From Hyphomonadaceae bacterium (GTDB lineage: Bacteria > Pseudomonadota > Alphaproteobacteria > Caulobacterales > Aquidulcibacteraceae), in the NCBI GenBank assembly GCA_019753105.1, contig JAIELJ010000003.1:248001-312000 (forward strand): DNA of 64,000 bases, in the 5' to 3' direction. Each line of letters opens with the position of its first letter. Position 1 is the stretch's first letter. The position numbers and the translations under genes are program-made. The notes below the pieces were generated by a model. It saw nothing but the letters and a program-made list of their open reading frames with translations. It did no database searches and was not told the origin of the DNA. Of the stretch, positions 49,096 through 58,814 are shown in pieces.

Positions 49096-50814
49096 TTACC
49101 GGCTTCCCTCCGGTCTCCCCGGCGGGCGCAGCGGGTTCATGGCCGCTGCGCTTTGAGCGGCGCGCGCTAGCTGGATGAATTCGGCGCGCCAGCCGAATTC
49201 GTCATCGCCGCGGGCGCTCTGGGCTAGTGTGATCACGTCGTCCCAATCATAGCCGCGCGTCAGATAGGGATCCCCGCGCAAGAGCTGGCCGTAACCGGCC
49301 ACGGCGGTCGCCCAGCGTGCTGACTCATTGGCGCGGGAAATGTTCGCGACCATGTCGGTATTGGTGATCGGGCGCTCGATCAGGCGCGAGTCGTCTTCGC
49401 CTGGCAGCTTGTAGCGGATGCGCAGGAAGGCGAGTTCGCCGGCCGTGCCGCCTTGTGCTTGCGGGCTCGGCTGGTAGCGGAGCTCATCGTTGAATGTCGC
49501 GCCGCCGACCGGGACGATTTCATAGATCGCCGTCACCGAGTGACCCGCGCCGATGTCGCCGGCGTCGACTTCGTCGTTGTTGAAGTCCTCGCGGCGCAGC
49601 ATGCGCGTCTCGTAGCCGATGAGACGATATTCGGCGACGCGCGCGGGATTGAACTCGACCTGGATTTTCACGTCGTTGGCGATCGTGAACATGTTCGAGG
49701 CCATTTCATCACGCAGTACGCGGCGGGCTTCGTTGACCGTGTCGATATAGGTCGCGACGCCGTTACCGTTTTGCGCCAGGCGCTGCATCAGCGCGTCGTT
49801 GTAATTGCCACCGCCGAATCCGAACACGGAGAGGAAAATGCCCGTGTCGCGCTGACGCGAGATGAAGTCTTGCAGCTGCTCGGGGTTGTTGATGCCGACA
49901 TTGAAGTCGCCATCGGTGGCGATGATGACGCGGTTGACGCCATTGCGATTGAAGTTGCGTTCGGCCAAGGCATACGCTTGACGCAAGCCTTCGGCGCCGG
50001 CGGTTGAGCCGCCTGGCGTCAGCGAGTCCAGCGCCGCGAGGATGCGGTTGTGCTCGTTGCCCGGCGCGGGCTCAAGCACCGTGCCTGCATTGCCGGCATA
50101 AGTGACGATCGATACGCGGTCACGCGCATTGAGCTGGCCGATCAACATGCGGAAAGCTTGCTGCACGAGCGGCAACTTGTTGGCTGCGTTCATCGAGCCG
50201 GACACATCGAGCAGCAGAACGAGGTTCAGCGGCGGACGTTCGCGCGGAATGATGTTGTAGCCTTGCAGGCCGATATGCACGAGCTGACGGCCTTCCGCCC
50301 AAGGCGAAGGCGCAACCGTGACGCTGGTGGAGAAGGGCGTCGAACGATCACGCGGCAGCGCATAATCGTAGCGAAAATAGTTGATCAGCTCTTCGGTCCG
50401 CACCGCATCAGTCGGCGGCAAGCGGCCCTCGTTCAAGAAGCGGCGGACGTTGGAATACGATGCCGTGTCGACATCGACCGAAAAGGTCGAAACCGGATCG
50501 GCCGAGACCTGACGCACCGGATTTGTATCGGTGTCTTCGTAATTCTCTCGGTCGCCCGGCATTGGCTGTGGCTGCATTTGCGCGCGTCCACCAGCGATGG
50601 CGCCGGCAATCATTGGCGCGCGCATTTCGGGCGCTGGCGGTGGCGAAGCGACCGGACTCGTCGTTTGAAAATCGCGCTCGCGGATCCGCGTACCCGTGAC
50701 AGCGATGGCTTCTTCTGCGGCGTCATCCGGAGACGGCGGCGCCGATTGGCTGACGCAGGACGCCAGGGTTATTGCGCACAGCACAAAGGCTGCACGCGTT
50801 GCGTGCTTAAACAT
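49096..50814 (-). CDS. VWA-domain lipoprotein (YfbK-like) with a TonB-receptor-like N-terminal segment
   Basis: 572 aa from the ATG at 50814. Lipoprotein signal with LASC (Cys20). Residues 38-55 (AVTGTRIRERDFQTTSPV) look like the start of a TonB-dependent receptor plug. A short Pro-rich linker follows, then the YfbK N-domain (TFSVDVDTASYSNVRRFLNE) and a VWA domain with MIDAS LLLDVSGSMNAANKL, Thr in PGGSTAGAEG and Asp in ATDGDFNVG. The C-terminal DUF3520-type part ends GYDWDDVITLAQSARGDDEF. YfbK proteins bind partners through metal; the role here is unknown. It is convergent with the GIY-YIG-like gene. Confidence 0.9.
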   Translation of the reverse strand: MFKHATRAAFVLCAITLASCVSQSAPPSPDDAAEEAIAVTGTRIRERDFQTTSPVASPPPAPEMRAPMIAGAIAGGRAQMQPQPMPGDRENYEDTDTNPVRQVSADPVSTFSVDVDTASYSNVRRFLNEGRLPPTDAVRTEELINYFRYDYALPRDRSTPFSTSVTVAPSPWAEGRQLVHIGLQGYNIIPRERPPLNLVLLLDVSGSMNAANKLPLVQQAFRMLIGQLNARDRVSIVTYAGNAGTVLEPAPGNEHNRILAALDSLTPGGSTAGAEGLRQAYALAERNFNRNGVNRVIIATDGDFNVGINNPEQLQDFISRQRDTGIFLSVFGFGGGNYNDALMQRLAQNGNGVATYIDTVNEARRVLRDEMASNMFTIANDVKIQVEFNPARVAEYRLIGYETRMLRREDFNNDEVDAGDIGAGHSVTAIYEIVPVGGATFNDELRYQPSPQAQGGTAGELAFLRIRYKLPGEDDSRLIERPITNTDMVANISRANESARWATAVAGYGQLLRGDPYLTRGYDWDDVITLAQSARGDDEFGWRAEFIQLARAAQSAAAMNPLRPPGRPEGSR

Positions 50815-50920
50815 GGACGTATCCCTCCCGAACCGTCCGGACACGGTGCTAGTGTGCGAGGACGATGAAGCGCATGGAACGCGGCCAAGTTGCGGCGCGC
50901 AAGCGGCGCAAGCGTGAGTT

Positions 50921-50960
50921 CACGCGCGTGTGTTTGATCTCACGCGACTGTGTTTGATTC
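50921..50960. repeat. Two tandem 20-base imperfect repeats
   Basis: CACGCGCGTGTGTTTGATCT followed directly by CACGCGACTGTGTTTGATTC, 16 of 20 identical. The second copy runs into the stop codon of the DUF885 gene. It lies between this stop and the start of the VWA gene. Confidence 0.7.
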
Positions 50961-52839
50961 AGCGGCGTCGGCGTTCGCGTTCAGCTAAGCGGCGCTGTTC
51001 TGGAATCCAGTCGCGCACCAGATCGTCGAGCACGCCGAGCGGGACTTCGCCGCTCAAGAGAACCGCGTCGTGAAAGCCGCGCAGATCGAAGTCAGGCCCG
51101 AGTTCGTTGCGCGCCTCTTCACGCAGTCGCATGATCTCGCGGCGGCCAAGTTCATAGCCGCACGCTTGGCCCGGCCAGACGATATAGCGATCGACTTCAG
51201 TCGAAACGACGCCCGGCGCATCGCCCGTAGTCGCGAGCAGATAGTCGATCGCGCGCTGGCGGCTCCAGTTTTGCGAGTGGAGGCCAGTGTCGACGACCAG
51301 ACGCGCCGCGCGCCAAAGCTGCCAACGCAGGAAGCCGATGCGGCCCACGGGATCGCCTTCGTGGAAGCCTTGCTCGTCGGCGAGTTCTTCCGCGTAGAGG
51401 CCCCAGCCTTCAGCATAGGCGTTGAACGAAATCAGGCGGCGAAGCAAAGAAGCGTCAGGGATTTCTTGGGCGAGCGCGATCTGGAAATGGTGCCCTGGCG
51501 CTGCTTCGTGGAAGTCCTGAGTCGGCAAATCGATGCGCGTCATCTCGCCGAGATTTCGGAGATTGATGTAATAAACGCCAGGCGATGAGCCATCGAGCGC
51601 CGGCTGCGCGTAGTAGGCGCCGGGCGCGCCGGCCTCGAGAAACGCAGGCACCCGCCGCACTTCGAGCGGGGCGCGCGGCATGCGGCCGAACCATTGCGGC
51701 GCCCGCTCCATCACGCGCGCGATACGCGCTTGCACATCGGCCATAAGCTGCGCGCGGCCCGCATCGCTATCTTCGTAAGCGTAGCGCGGGTCCGCCGTCA
51801 TCGCCGCAAGCCGCTGACCCACCGGGCCTTCCGTTAAGCCGACGCGGCGTAGCGCGATGTCGAGTTGGCCATTGAGCGCCTCGACGCGGTCGAGGCCGAT
51901 GCGGTGAATTTGCGCCGGCGTCAGATCAGTCGTGGTCTCCAAGCGCAGAGCTGCGGCATAGAATTCGCCGCCGCGCGGCAAGCGCGAAACGCCGACCTCG
52001 TCTCCCGTGCGCGCACGTTCGCTGCGCAGAAACGCGGCGGCGCGCTGATGCGCGGGAATGACATTCTGGCGAACGATCTGCTCTGCGCGCGCGAGATAGG
52101 ATTGATGCCGCTGCTGCGCCGCCGCGCGCTCCGCCTCCGGCGTGCGCGCCGCAAGCGCGTCGAGCTTGCGCTGGAAGCCGGTGAAATAGAGTTGCTGCGT
52201 CGGCGCCTGGGATGCGGCGTCATCCAGCAACGACAAAGTCAGATCGATGATCGCAAGCGGCGGCCGCACGCCCCGCTCCGCATCGGCGCGAGCGCGTGCG
52301 GTTTCAGCGTCGATAGCATCGGCCACGGCGCGCAGGCGTGAGAGGTAGGCTTCAGCGTCGGCTGCGTTCTCCACAGCGTGACGTTCGTCCAGGAAGGAGG
52401 GAAGGGTGAGGAAGGCGCTGTCGAGTTGGTTGAGAACGTAAGGCCGAATGCCGCCCAACGGGCTGAAATCGCCATAGTCGAAGGTCGCGGCGGCTGCAGA
52501 TGCCTCAAACTGCGATTCAAGCACGGAATAGGTCAGCGCCTCTGCTTCCGAGAGGCGGCTTTGGTCTAAAGCGCGCAGCTCGGCGTAGCGGCGGATGGAC
52601 GCGCTCCGGCGGGCCTCGGCCGCAATGGCGGAGCGATCGTCGAGGCGATTATCGAAAGCGCCGCCCGCTTCGTCTTCGGAAACGCCGGCATAGGAAGCCA
52701 TTTCCGGGCTATCGGCCAGGATTTCGCGGCTCCAGTCGGAGAGCCGGCCATCGAATGCAGTCATCGGTTGCGGCCGCCGGGGGCCACAAGAGGCCGTTAG
52801 AGCCATCGCCAACACCGCAACCCACGCGATCGCCCGCAT
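50959..52839 (-). CDS. DUF885 family metallopeptidase-like lipoprotein
   Basis: 626 aa from the ATG at 52839, which begins a lipoprotein signal (TASC, Cys18). The DUF885 zinc-peptidase region shows DFHEAAPGHHFQIALAQE (HExxH-like with a following His) and FNAYAEGWGLYAEELADEQG with the third-ligand Glu. Length of about 600 aa is normal. Family members are thought to be carboxypeptidase-like, but substrates are unknown. It shares the strand with the VWA gene downstream, 144 bases apart. Confidence 0.9.
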   Translation of the reverse strand: MRAIAWVAVLAMALTASCGPRRPQPMTAFDGRLSDWSREILADSPEMASYAGVSEDEAGGAFDNRLDDRSAIAAEARRSASIRRYAELRALDQSRLSEAEALTYSVLESQFEASAAAATFDYGDFSPLGGIRPYVLNQLDSAFLTLPSFLDERHAVENAADAEAYLSRLRAVADAIDAETARARADAERGVRPPLAIIDLTLSLLDDAASQAPTQQLYFTGFQRKLDALAARTPEAERAAAQQRHQSYLARAEQIVRQNVIPAHQRAAAFLRSERARTGDEVGVSRLPRGGEFYAAALRLETTTDLTPAQIHRIGLDRVEALNGQLDIALRRVGLTEGPVGQRLAAMTADPRYAYEDSDAGRAQLMADVQARIARVMERAPQWFGRMPRAPLEVRRVPAFLEAGAPGAYYAQPALDGSSPGVYYINLRNLGEMTRIDLPTQDFHEAAPGHHFQIALAQEIPDASLLRRLISFNAYAEGWGLYAEELADEQGFHEGDPVGRIGFLRWQLWRAARLVVDTGLHSQNWSRQRAIDYLLATTGDAPGVVSTEVDRYIVWPGQACGYELGRREIMRLREEARNELGPDFDLRGFHDAVLLSGEVPLGVLDDLVRDWIPEQRRLAERERRRR

Positions 52840-52998
52840 CTCGTCCCTCGCTTCGAGAAAAATCCGTCCCGGCATAAGCCAAGCCGCGCAACGCCGAAAG
52901 CCGCCGCCTCGGACGCCCCGCTTGCGCTCCACTGTTGCAGAAACCGCGCATTCGTGGTTGGAGAGCGCCCTACGGTTGGGAAGATTTCGGAGACGCAC

Positions 52999-53805
52999 AT
53001 GACCACGGCTGCGGGCGGACAGCAGACGCTCGGCAAGATCCTGTTCTATCGCCAGCTTGAGCCGCTCTCGAAAGAGAAGCACGGCGGGCTGGGCGTTTCG
53101 AACGTCGCCAACCCTTTTTCCTTCTTGGCGGAGACGCATCTGATCCCGCTCACGGTCGATGAATTCGGCCTCGCGGCAGTGTGTTATCCGATCGTTTTCG
53201 ACACTGAAACGCGCACGCCGCTGGCCGTTATGGGTCTGCGTGGCGTCAACGTGTTCCTCGGCGCCGATGGCTCGCTCGACCCGGAAGTGTATCTGCCGGC
53301 GTTTGCCCGCCGTTATCCGTTTCTGCCCATCATCGCCAGCAACAGCCCCGGCAAGGAAAGCGGCGCGCCAGACGAGCGCGTGCTGGTTTGCATCGATCGC
53401 GCCGCAAAGATGGTGTCTTCAACGCCTGAGCGCCCGTTCTTCGATGGCGACCAGCCGTCAAAGTACACGCAGGAAGCCATTCAGTTCTGCCGCGAGTTCG
53501 ACATTCTGGGCGTTCGCACCCAGGAATTCTGCAAGCTCATGGATAAGCACGGCCTGTTCGAGCTGACACCGCTCGCGGTGCCGCGCGCCAAGCCGGACGG
53601 TTCCCCGGACGAGCCGCTGAAGATGGGCGAGTATCTGCGCGTTTCGGAGAAGAAGCTCCAAGAGCTGCCGAAGGAAACGTATCTTGAGCTGCGTGAGATG
53701 GGCCCGGTTCTGCCGCTCCTGCACGCGCACCTCATTTCGCTCTTCCTGTGGCCGAAAATCCTGTCGCGCGCTGCGCGCATCCAGGCTTCAACGCCGCTGA
53801 GCTGA
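52999..53805 (+). CDS. SapC family protein
   Basis: 268 aa from the ATG at 52999 with GGAG upstream. LGKILFYRQLEPLSKEKHGG, FLAETHLIPLTVDEFGLAAV then CYPIVFDTETRTPLAVMGLR, and PAFARRYPFLP are SapC hallmarks. Named for S-layer related proteins of Campylobacter; function is not known. It is cytosolic by sequence. A hairpin terminator follows at 53839-53865. The gene lies between the DUF885 and dsbD genes. Confidence 0.9.
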   Translation: MTTAAGGQQTLGKILFYRQLEPLSKEKHGGLGVSNVANPFSFLAETHLIPLTVDEFGLAAVCYPIVFDTETRTPLAVMGLRGVNVFLGADGSLDPEVYLPAFARRYPFLPIIASNSPGKESGAPDERVLVCIDRAAKMVSSTPERPFFDGDQPSKYTQEAIQFCREFDILGVRTQEFCKLMDKHGLFELTPLAVPRAKPDGSPDEPLKMGEYLRVSEKKLQELPKETYLELREMGPVLPLLHAHLISLFLWPKILSRAARIQASTPLS

Positions 53806-53838
53806 AACCGGTCGACGGTTTGAGACGTAGAAAACATC

Positions 53839-53865
53839 AAGCCGCGCCCGGAAAAGGCGCGGCTT
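53839..53865 (+). terminator. Hairpin terminator after sapC
   Basis: AAGCCGCGCC, loop CGGAAAA, GGCGCGGCTT: a perfect ten-pair stem ending in TT and GCTTG. It lies 34 bases after the stop. Confidence 0.7.
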
Positions 53866-53881
53866 GCTTGTCTGAGGGGCC

Positions 53882-55999
53882 ATGATCCGAACTGTCTTCC
53901 TGGCGCTCGCCGCCTTCTTTGCATTCGCATCGCCGGCTTTCGCGCAACTGCCCGGCCAGCCCCTCAACGCCCAGCATACGCTGCATTCCGCGCGCGCCGC
54001 CGTCGCCCCGGGCGAGACATTCACGATCATCCTGCGCCAGCAGATCAATGAAGGTTGGCACACCTATTGGCGCAATCCCGGCGATAGCGGTGAGCCGACG
54101 CAACTCACATGGCAATCGCCCAATGGCTGGCAGGCCGGCGAAATCCAGTGGCCGACGCCGGAAGCGATCCCGTTCGCGACCTTGGTGAACTTCGGCTACG
54201 AGGGCGAAATCCTCTATCCGATCGAACTCACGGCGCCCGCGAACGCGCGTGTCGGTGACGCTGCGAACTTCACCGTCGAGATATACGCGCTGGTCTGCGC
54301 CGACATCTGCATTCCGGAAACATCCATCGCTACACTGAGCGTGCCGATCGCGGCCCAGGGCCGTGACGATCCGCAATGGGCGCCGCGCATCGCGGAAGCC
54401 GTCGCGGCGTTGCCGCGCCGTGAGCAGGGCGTCGATGCGCGCATCACGGCGGGCGATCCGGCGCGTATCTCGGTGACGCTCCCGAATGCTTCCGCGATCC
54501 GCAACGTTCGCTTCTTTCCATTCTCGGCGGACGTGCTCGTCGCGTCCGAGCCGCAGAACCCGCGCGTCGGCGCGGCGGGCGCGAGCTTTGAGCTTCGCGG
54601 CGGCATCGCGCCGGATATCGGGCAAACGCCGGTTCAAGGCGTAGTCGCCTACGAGATAGAGCAGGGCGGCGCGTGGGTGCATCGTGGCGTGGAAATCGAG
54701 GCGCAGCCCGGCGAGCCGCTGGCTGACACCGACGCCGCGCCCGCGCCGATGAGCAGCGACTATCCGCTCGCTGAACTCGAAGGCGCTGCGGCACCGTCAA
54801 GCGCTGCGCCAATGGACGTAACGGCGGTGCTGCTTGCCATGGGGCTCGCTTTTCTTGGCGGTCTAATCCTCAACATCATGCCGTGCGTTCTGCCCGTGCT
54901 TTCTGTGAAAGCGCTGCAATTCGCCGGTGGCGGGCATGCAAGCGAAACGCGCAAGCATGGCTTCTTTTACTTTGCCGGCGTGATGGCGACGTTTCTGGCG
55001 CTGGCTGGGGCGCTGATCGCACTTCGCGGAGCGGGCGAGGCGGTGGGCTGGGGCTTCCAGCTGCAAGCGCCGTGGGTGACAAGCGCGCTCGCGCTGCTCT
55101 TCTTCGCCATCGGCCTCAACCTGCTTGGCGTGTTCGAGATTGGCGGCTCGCTTCAGAACGCGGGCGGTGAACTCACCCAACGCGGTGGCAGCGCGGGCGC
55201 TTTCTTCACCGGCGCGTTGGCTGTGATCGCAGCGACACCATGCACGGCGCCATTCATGGCCGGCGCTATTGGCGTTGCGATCACACAATCGGCGCTGATC
55301 ACGCTGCTCATCTTTACCGCACTAGCGCTGGGCTTCGCACTGCCGCTTACGCTGCTGCATTTCGCGCCCGCGCTACAGCGGCTCATCCCAAAGCCCGGTG
55401 TCTGGATGGATCGTGCCAAGCAAGTGCTGGCGTTCCCGATGTTCGCCGCTGCTGCGTGGCTCGCGTGGGTGCTGGCGGAACAAGCGGGGTCGTCAGGCGT
55501 GCTCTCGCTGCTGCTCGTCGCAAGCGCGTTGGGTTTGGTGCTGCTAACATTGCGTTGGGGCCGTGTCTGGCTGATCGTTGGTGTGGCTATCTTGGCGATC
55601 ACCGGCGCGCTGACATGGCGCCCGCTCGTCGGCGTCGAAACGCAGTCGGTGCTGGAAGCCGAGGCATGGAGCGACGCGCGCGTGACGGAGTTGCAAGGCG
55701 AGGGGCGGGGGGTGTTTGTCAACTTCACCGCCGCTTGGTGCATCAGCTGCAAGGCCAACGAACTTGGCGCGCTCTCAAGCGAGCGCGTCGCACGCGCCTT
55801 TGTCGATAACAATGTCGCTTATCTGAAGGGCGATTGGACCAATCGCGATGACGCGATAGCGGGTGCATTGGCGCGCTATGGACGCGCGGGCGTGCCGCTC
55901 TATCTCTATTTTCCACCGGAGGGCGGCGAGCCCGTGATCTTGCCGCAAGTGCTGACAGATTCCATCATCATCGACACGATCTCAGGAGCACAACAATGA
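53882..55999 (+). CDS. Thiol:disulfide interchange protein, DsbD/ScsB type
   Basis: 705 aa. Signal peptide; periplasmic DsbD-alpha-like domain (to about 290) with Cys in ALVCADICIPE; a membrane domain of eight helices with the redox pair NIMPCVLPVLS and AATPCTAPFMAG; and a C-terminal thioredoxin domain with AAWCISCKANELG. It passes electrons from cytosolic thioredoxin to periplasmic proteins. The long N-terminal domain with HTYWRNPGDSGEPTQL places it in the ScsB/DsbD branch. The downstream redoxin gene overlaps by 4 bases (ATGA). Confidence 0.93.
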   Translation: MIRTVFLALAAFFAFASPAFAQLPGQPLNAQHTLHSARAAVAPGETFTIILRQQINEGWHTYWRNPGDSGEPTQLTWQSPNGWQAGEIQWPTPEAIPFATLVNFGYEGEILYPIELTAPANARVGDAANFTVEIYALVCADICIPETSIATLSVPIAAQGRDDPQWAPRIAEAVAALPRREQGVDARITAGDPARISVTLPNASAIRNVRFFPFSADVLVASEPQNPRVGAAGASFELRGGIAPDIGQTPVQGVVAYEIEQGGAWVHRGVEIEAQPGEPLADTDAAPAPMSSDYPLAELEGAAAPSSAAPMDVTAVLLAMGLAFLGGLILNIMPCVLPVLSVKALQFAGGGHASETRKHGFFYFAGVMATFLALAGALIALRGAGEAVGWGFQLQAPWVTSALALLFFAIGLNLLGVFEIGGSLQNAGGELTQRGGSAGAFFTGALAVIAATPCTAPFMAGAIGVAITQSALITLLIFTALALGFALPLTLLHFAPALQRLIPKPGVWMDRAKQVLAFPMFAAAAWLAWVLAEQAGSSGVLSLLLVASALGLVLLTLRWGRVWLIVGVAILAITGALTWRPLVGVETQSVLEAEAWSDARVTELQGEGRGVFVNFTAAWCISCKANELGALSSERVARAFVDNNVAYLKGDWTNRDDAIAGALARYGRAGVPLYLYFPPEGGEPVILPQVLTDSIIIDTISGAQQ

Positions 56000-56640
56000 G
56001 CATCTCGCGACGCAATCTGTTGTTGGGCGGCGCTGCCCTCGCTGCCGTGGCCGCACTCGGCGGCACGCTGCTATTGGGTGGCAATGAAGCGTTGGCGTCT
56101 GTCGAGAACGGCGCGGCGGCGCCCGCGTTTTCTGTACAAGACGCAAACGGCCAAACGCGCACGCTGGCGGAATTCCGCGGCCGCACCGTGGTTCTAGAAT
56201 GGACCAACGATGGCTGCCCCTACGTACGCAAGCACTATGACGCCGGCAACATGCAGTCGCTGCAGCGCGAAGCGACGGCTGACGGTGTCGTCTGGCTACA
56301 AGTCATTTCCTCGGCGCCGGGCCAGCAGGGCCATCTCGATGCTGCCGGCGCCCGCGCCCGCGTACAAACCGATAGCGCCGCGCCGAGCGCGACGTTGCTT
56401 GACCCGAGTGGTGTGATGGGCCGCGCCTATGGCGCGCGCACGACACCGCATATGTACATCATCGATGCGCAAGGCGTGTTGCGTTACCAGGGCGCCATCG
56501 ATGATCGCCCGTCAGCGCGCCCGGCCTCGCTGGAGGGTGCTACGAATTATGTGCGCGCAGCGCTAGCCGATCTTGCCGCAGGCCGCGCGGTGCAAACCGC
56601 GCAGACCACGCCTTATGGCTGCTCCGTAAAGTACGCTTAG
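55996..56640 (+). CDS. Periplasmic redoxin (thioredoxin-like), partner of DsbD
   Basis: 214 aa. Tat-like signal (SRRNLLLGGAALAAVAALGG). Thioredoxin fold: FSVQDANGQTRTLAEFRGRT, active region EWTNDGCPYVRKHYDAG with one Cys in the usual peroxiredoxin position (GCPYV), then GARTTPHMYIIDAQGVLRYQ and a C-terminal Cys in TTPYGCSVKYA. There is no CxxC, so it is a two-Cys or one-Cys redoxin. Overlap with dsbD implies it receives or gives electrons through DsbD. Confidence 0.9.
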   Translation: MSISRRNLLLGGAALAAVAALGGTLLLGGNEALASVENGAAAPAFSVQDANGQTRTLAEFRGRTVVLEWTNDGCPYVRKHYDAGNMQSLQREATADGVVWLQVISSAPGQQGHLDAAGARARVQTDSAAPSATLLDPSGVMGRAYGARTTPHMYIIDAQGVLRYQGAIDDRPSARPASLEGATNYVRAALADLAAGRAVQTAQTTPYGCSVKYA

Positions 56641-57032
56641 CGCGAAGCGACTTGCTGTTCTTGAGCGCGGTCGGCCGCGGCGCTGGCCGCCATTGGCGCG
56701 ATGAGGATCGCGTCGTCCAAGAGAACGCGCAGATTGGTGAAGGCCGCGGTGCGCTCTTCGGCGGTGTCGGCTTCGCGAAGCTCAACCATACGGTCGCGAG
56801 CGTCTTCCGCGATGCCGTGGAAGATGCACGGCAGGTCTTGCTCAACGCCGGCGCTGCGCAGCGCCACTGAGAAGCGCTCAGCGTCGCCGGAGAATTCCTC
56901 GATGCCGGCCATGAAGGCGGGCGTGACCTCGGTCTGCGCGGTTAACGCGCGGGCTTCAGTCTCGATCTCGGTCGCCAGCGTGGGCAGTTCGGCCAGGCTG
57001 ACAGTGAACATAAACGCGACACAGGTGAGCAT
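56637..57032 (-). CDS. Small predicted secreted protein, unknown function
   Basis: 131 aa from the ATG at 57032, with AAAGGAG eight bases upstream. Weak signal (MLTCVAFMFTVSLAELPTLA), then helical segments (ARALTAQTEVTPAFMAGIEE, LRVLLDDAILIAPMAASAAA). One Cys pair candidate (LTC, DLPCIF). No family recognised. It ends in a 4-base overlap with the convergent redoxin gene. Confidence 0.65.
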   Translation of the reverse strand: MLTCVAFMFTVSLAELPTLATEIETEARALTAQTEVTPAFMAGIEEFSGDAERFSVALRSAGVEQDLPCIFHGIAEDARDRMVELREADTAEERTAAFTNLRVLLDDAILIAPMAASAAADRAQEQQVASR

Positions 57033-57137
57033 GGACGGGCTCCTTTCCCCCATGAGGAGCAAAACCGGCGCCGCGCCGCGCTCGCTTTGAAGCATGGTTT
57101 ACGTTAGGTCTCCGCCGCGATTTGCCCGGAGCCTGAT

Positions 57138-58745
57138 TTGACCGTCGTCACCCTCACCGAAACCGCCGAAGCCCTGACCATCGAGACGATCGAAGCGGTG
57201 GCGGAAGGCCGTGCCAAGGTGGCGTTGGGGGCTAAGGCCAAGCAGCGGCTCGCCGATTTCCGGACCGAGGCAGAGGCTCAGATCAAGGCCAACCCCGACA
57301 AGCGTGTTTACGGCCTCAACACCGGGTTTGGCTCGAATTTCAAAGATTATGTCAGCCCCGAAGAACTGAAGCAGCTTCAGCGAAACCTGATCCTCTCACA
57401 TTGCGCGGGCGTTGGTGCGTTCGCGCCCAAGACGGTCGTGCGCGCGACGATGCTGATGCGCGCGGCTTCCTTGGCGCGTGGCCAAAGCGTGGCCCGCCCG
57501 GTTCTGGTCGAGACGTTGATCGACATGCTTAATAACGGCGTGACGCCGGCCGTACCGCGTTACGGCACCGTCTCCGCCAGCGGCGACCTTGCACCGCTTT
57601 CGCACATCGCCGCCGTCGTTATCGGCGAAGGAAAAGTGCTGGATGAGAGAGGCGAGGGCGTAGCGACGAGGGATTGGCTCAAAGCCCATCCAAAAGCCTT
57701 CACGCCCATCGAACTTGAACTCAAGGAAGGCTTGGCGCTGAACAATGGCTGCCAATACTCCAACGCTTGGGGCGCGCTTGTCACGGCGATGATGCGCCGT
57801 CTGATCGAGGCGGCGGCACTCAACGCGGCGCTTGGCGTACAAGTCATGCGCGGCATGGGGCGGCCGTTCCGGGCCGATCTGCACGCGCTTCGTCCGCATG
57901 AGGGCTCGCAAGCCTTTGCGCGCTGGGTGTTCGAACTTTTGGATGGTTACGAGTTTCAGGATGTCTCGACCGACACGAAGTTCGCCTACGATGGCCGCAT
58001 CCAAGATCCCTACAATCTGCGCTGTTCGGCCCAAGCTTTAGGGCCGTGCCTCGAACTCATCGAGCGCGCTGAACGCACGATGACGATCGAGGCGCGCAGC
58101 GTGACCGATAATCCGATCGATCTCAACGCAGACCCCGCCAACTATGATCTCGATCTGATCACCTCAGGCGGTCACTTCCACGGCATGCCTTTGGCGATCG
58201 AGGCGTACGGATTGCTGCAGGCAGCGGGCGTCATGGCGCGCATCTCCAACCTGCGCTGCGCGCGCATGGTTGACGCTGCGCGCAACAAGGGGCTCGGGCC
58301 TCAAGTACGCGGCGTCAATCCGAACGCCACTCAATCCGGCCTGATGATCGCGGAGTACACCTCGGCGGGGCTATGCAATCAGATTTGGGGGCTCGCCATG
58401 CCGTCGCATCTGATGAGCGTGTCCACCGATGCGGGGCAGGAAGATCATGTCTCGATGGCCGCCAATGTCGCTATGCGCGCTTACGAGGCAGCAGAGCATT
58501 TGGCGCGCATGTTTGCGATCGAAATGGCGTTCGCGGCGCAAGCTGAGCACGTCCGCGCGACAAACCCGGGCGACAAGCCGGTCGCCACTGGAAAGCGCAC
58601 CGGCGACGCCCTAAAGAAGATCAGTGAGTGTTTCCCGCTGGTCGATGCCGACCGCGAACTCACCTGGGATATTGAGGCATTGGCGGACCGAGTGCTCTCC
58701 GGCGAGATCGCCCAAGCGAGCGGCTATCGTTTCGAGCGACATTGA
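57138..58745 (+). CDS. hutH: Histidine ammonia-lyase (HutH-like aromatic amino acid lyase)
   Basis: 535 aa. The MIO cofactor tripeptide Ala147-Ser148-Gly149 is in YGTVSASGDLAPLSHIAAV; the ring-selectivity segment NLILSHCAGVG has Ser87-His88 as in HAL rather than the HL of tyrosine ammonia-lyase. NTGFGSNFKD, QDPYNLRCSAQALGP and PSHLMSVSTDAGQEDHVSM complete the family pattern. It deaminates histidine to urocanate. No other hut gene is beside it; hisS is 69 bases downstream. The start is a TTG or ATG-free codon at 57138 (TTGACC) with GGAG upstream. Confidence 0.9.
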   Translation: MTVVTLTETAEALTIETIEAVAEGRAKVALGAKAKQRLADFRTEAEAQIKANPDKRVYGLNTGFGSNFKDYVSPEELKQLQRNLILSHCAGVGAFAPKTVVRATMLMRAASLARGQSVARPVLVETLIDMLNNGVTPAVPRYGTVSASGDLAPLSHIAAVVIGEGKVLDERGEGVATRDWLKAHPKAFTPIELELKEGLALNNGCQYSNAWGALVTAMMRRLIEAAALNAALGVQVMRGMGRPFRADLHALRPHEGSQAFARWVFELLDGYEFQDVSTDTKFAYDGRIQDPYNLRCSAQALGPCLELIERAERTMTIEARSVTDNPIDLNADPANYDLDLITSGGHFHGMPLAIEAYGLLQAAGVMARISNLRCARMVDAARNKGLGPQVRGVNPNATQSGLMIAEYTSAGLCNQIWGLAMPSHLMSVSTDAGQEDHVSMAANVAMRAYEAAEHLARMFAIEMAFAAQAEHVRATNPGDKPVATGKRTGDALKKISECFPLVDADRELTWDIEALADRVLSGEIAQASGYRFERH

Positions 58746-58814
58746 CGCTTGAAACCGCGCGCCCGCGTGTGCGCCAGTGCCGTGATCCTGCATTCCGTTT
58801 GAAAGTCCTCTGCA

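Noticed and set aside
57138-58745. Considered as tyrosine ammonia-lyase or aminomutase because of SASGDLAPLSH
   Set aside because: The selectivity segment has Ser-His (LILSHCAG) as in histidine ammonia-lyase, not His-Leu.
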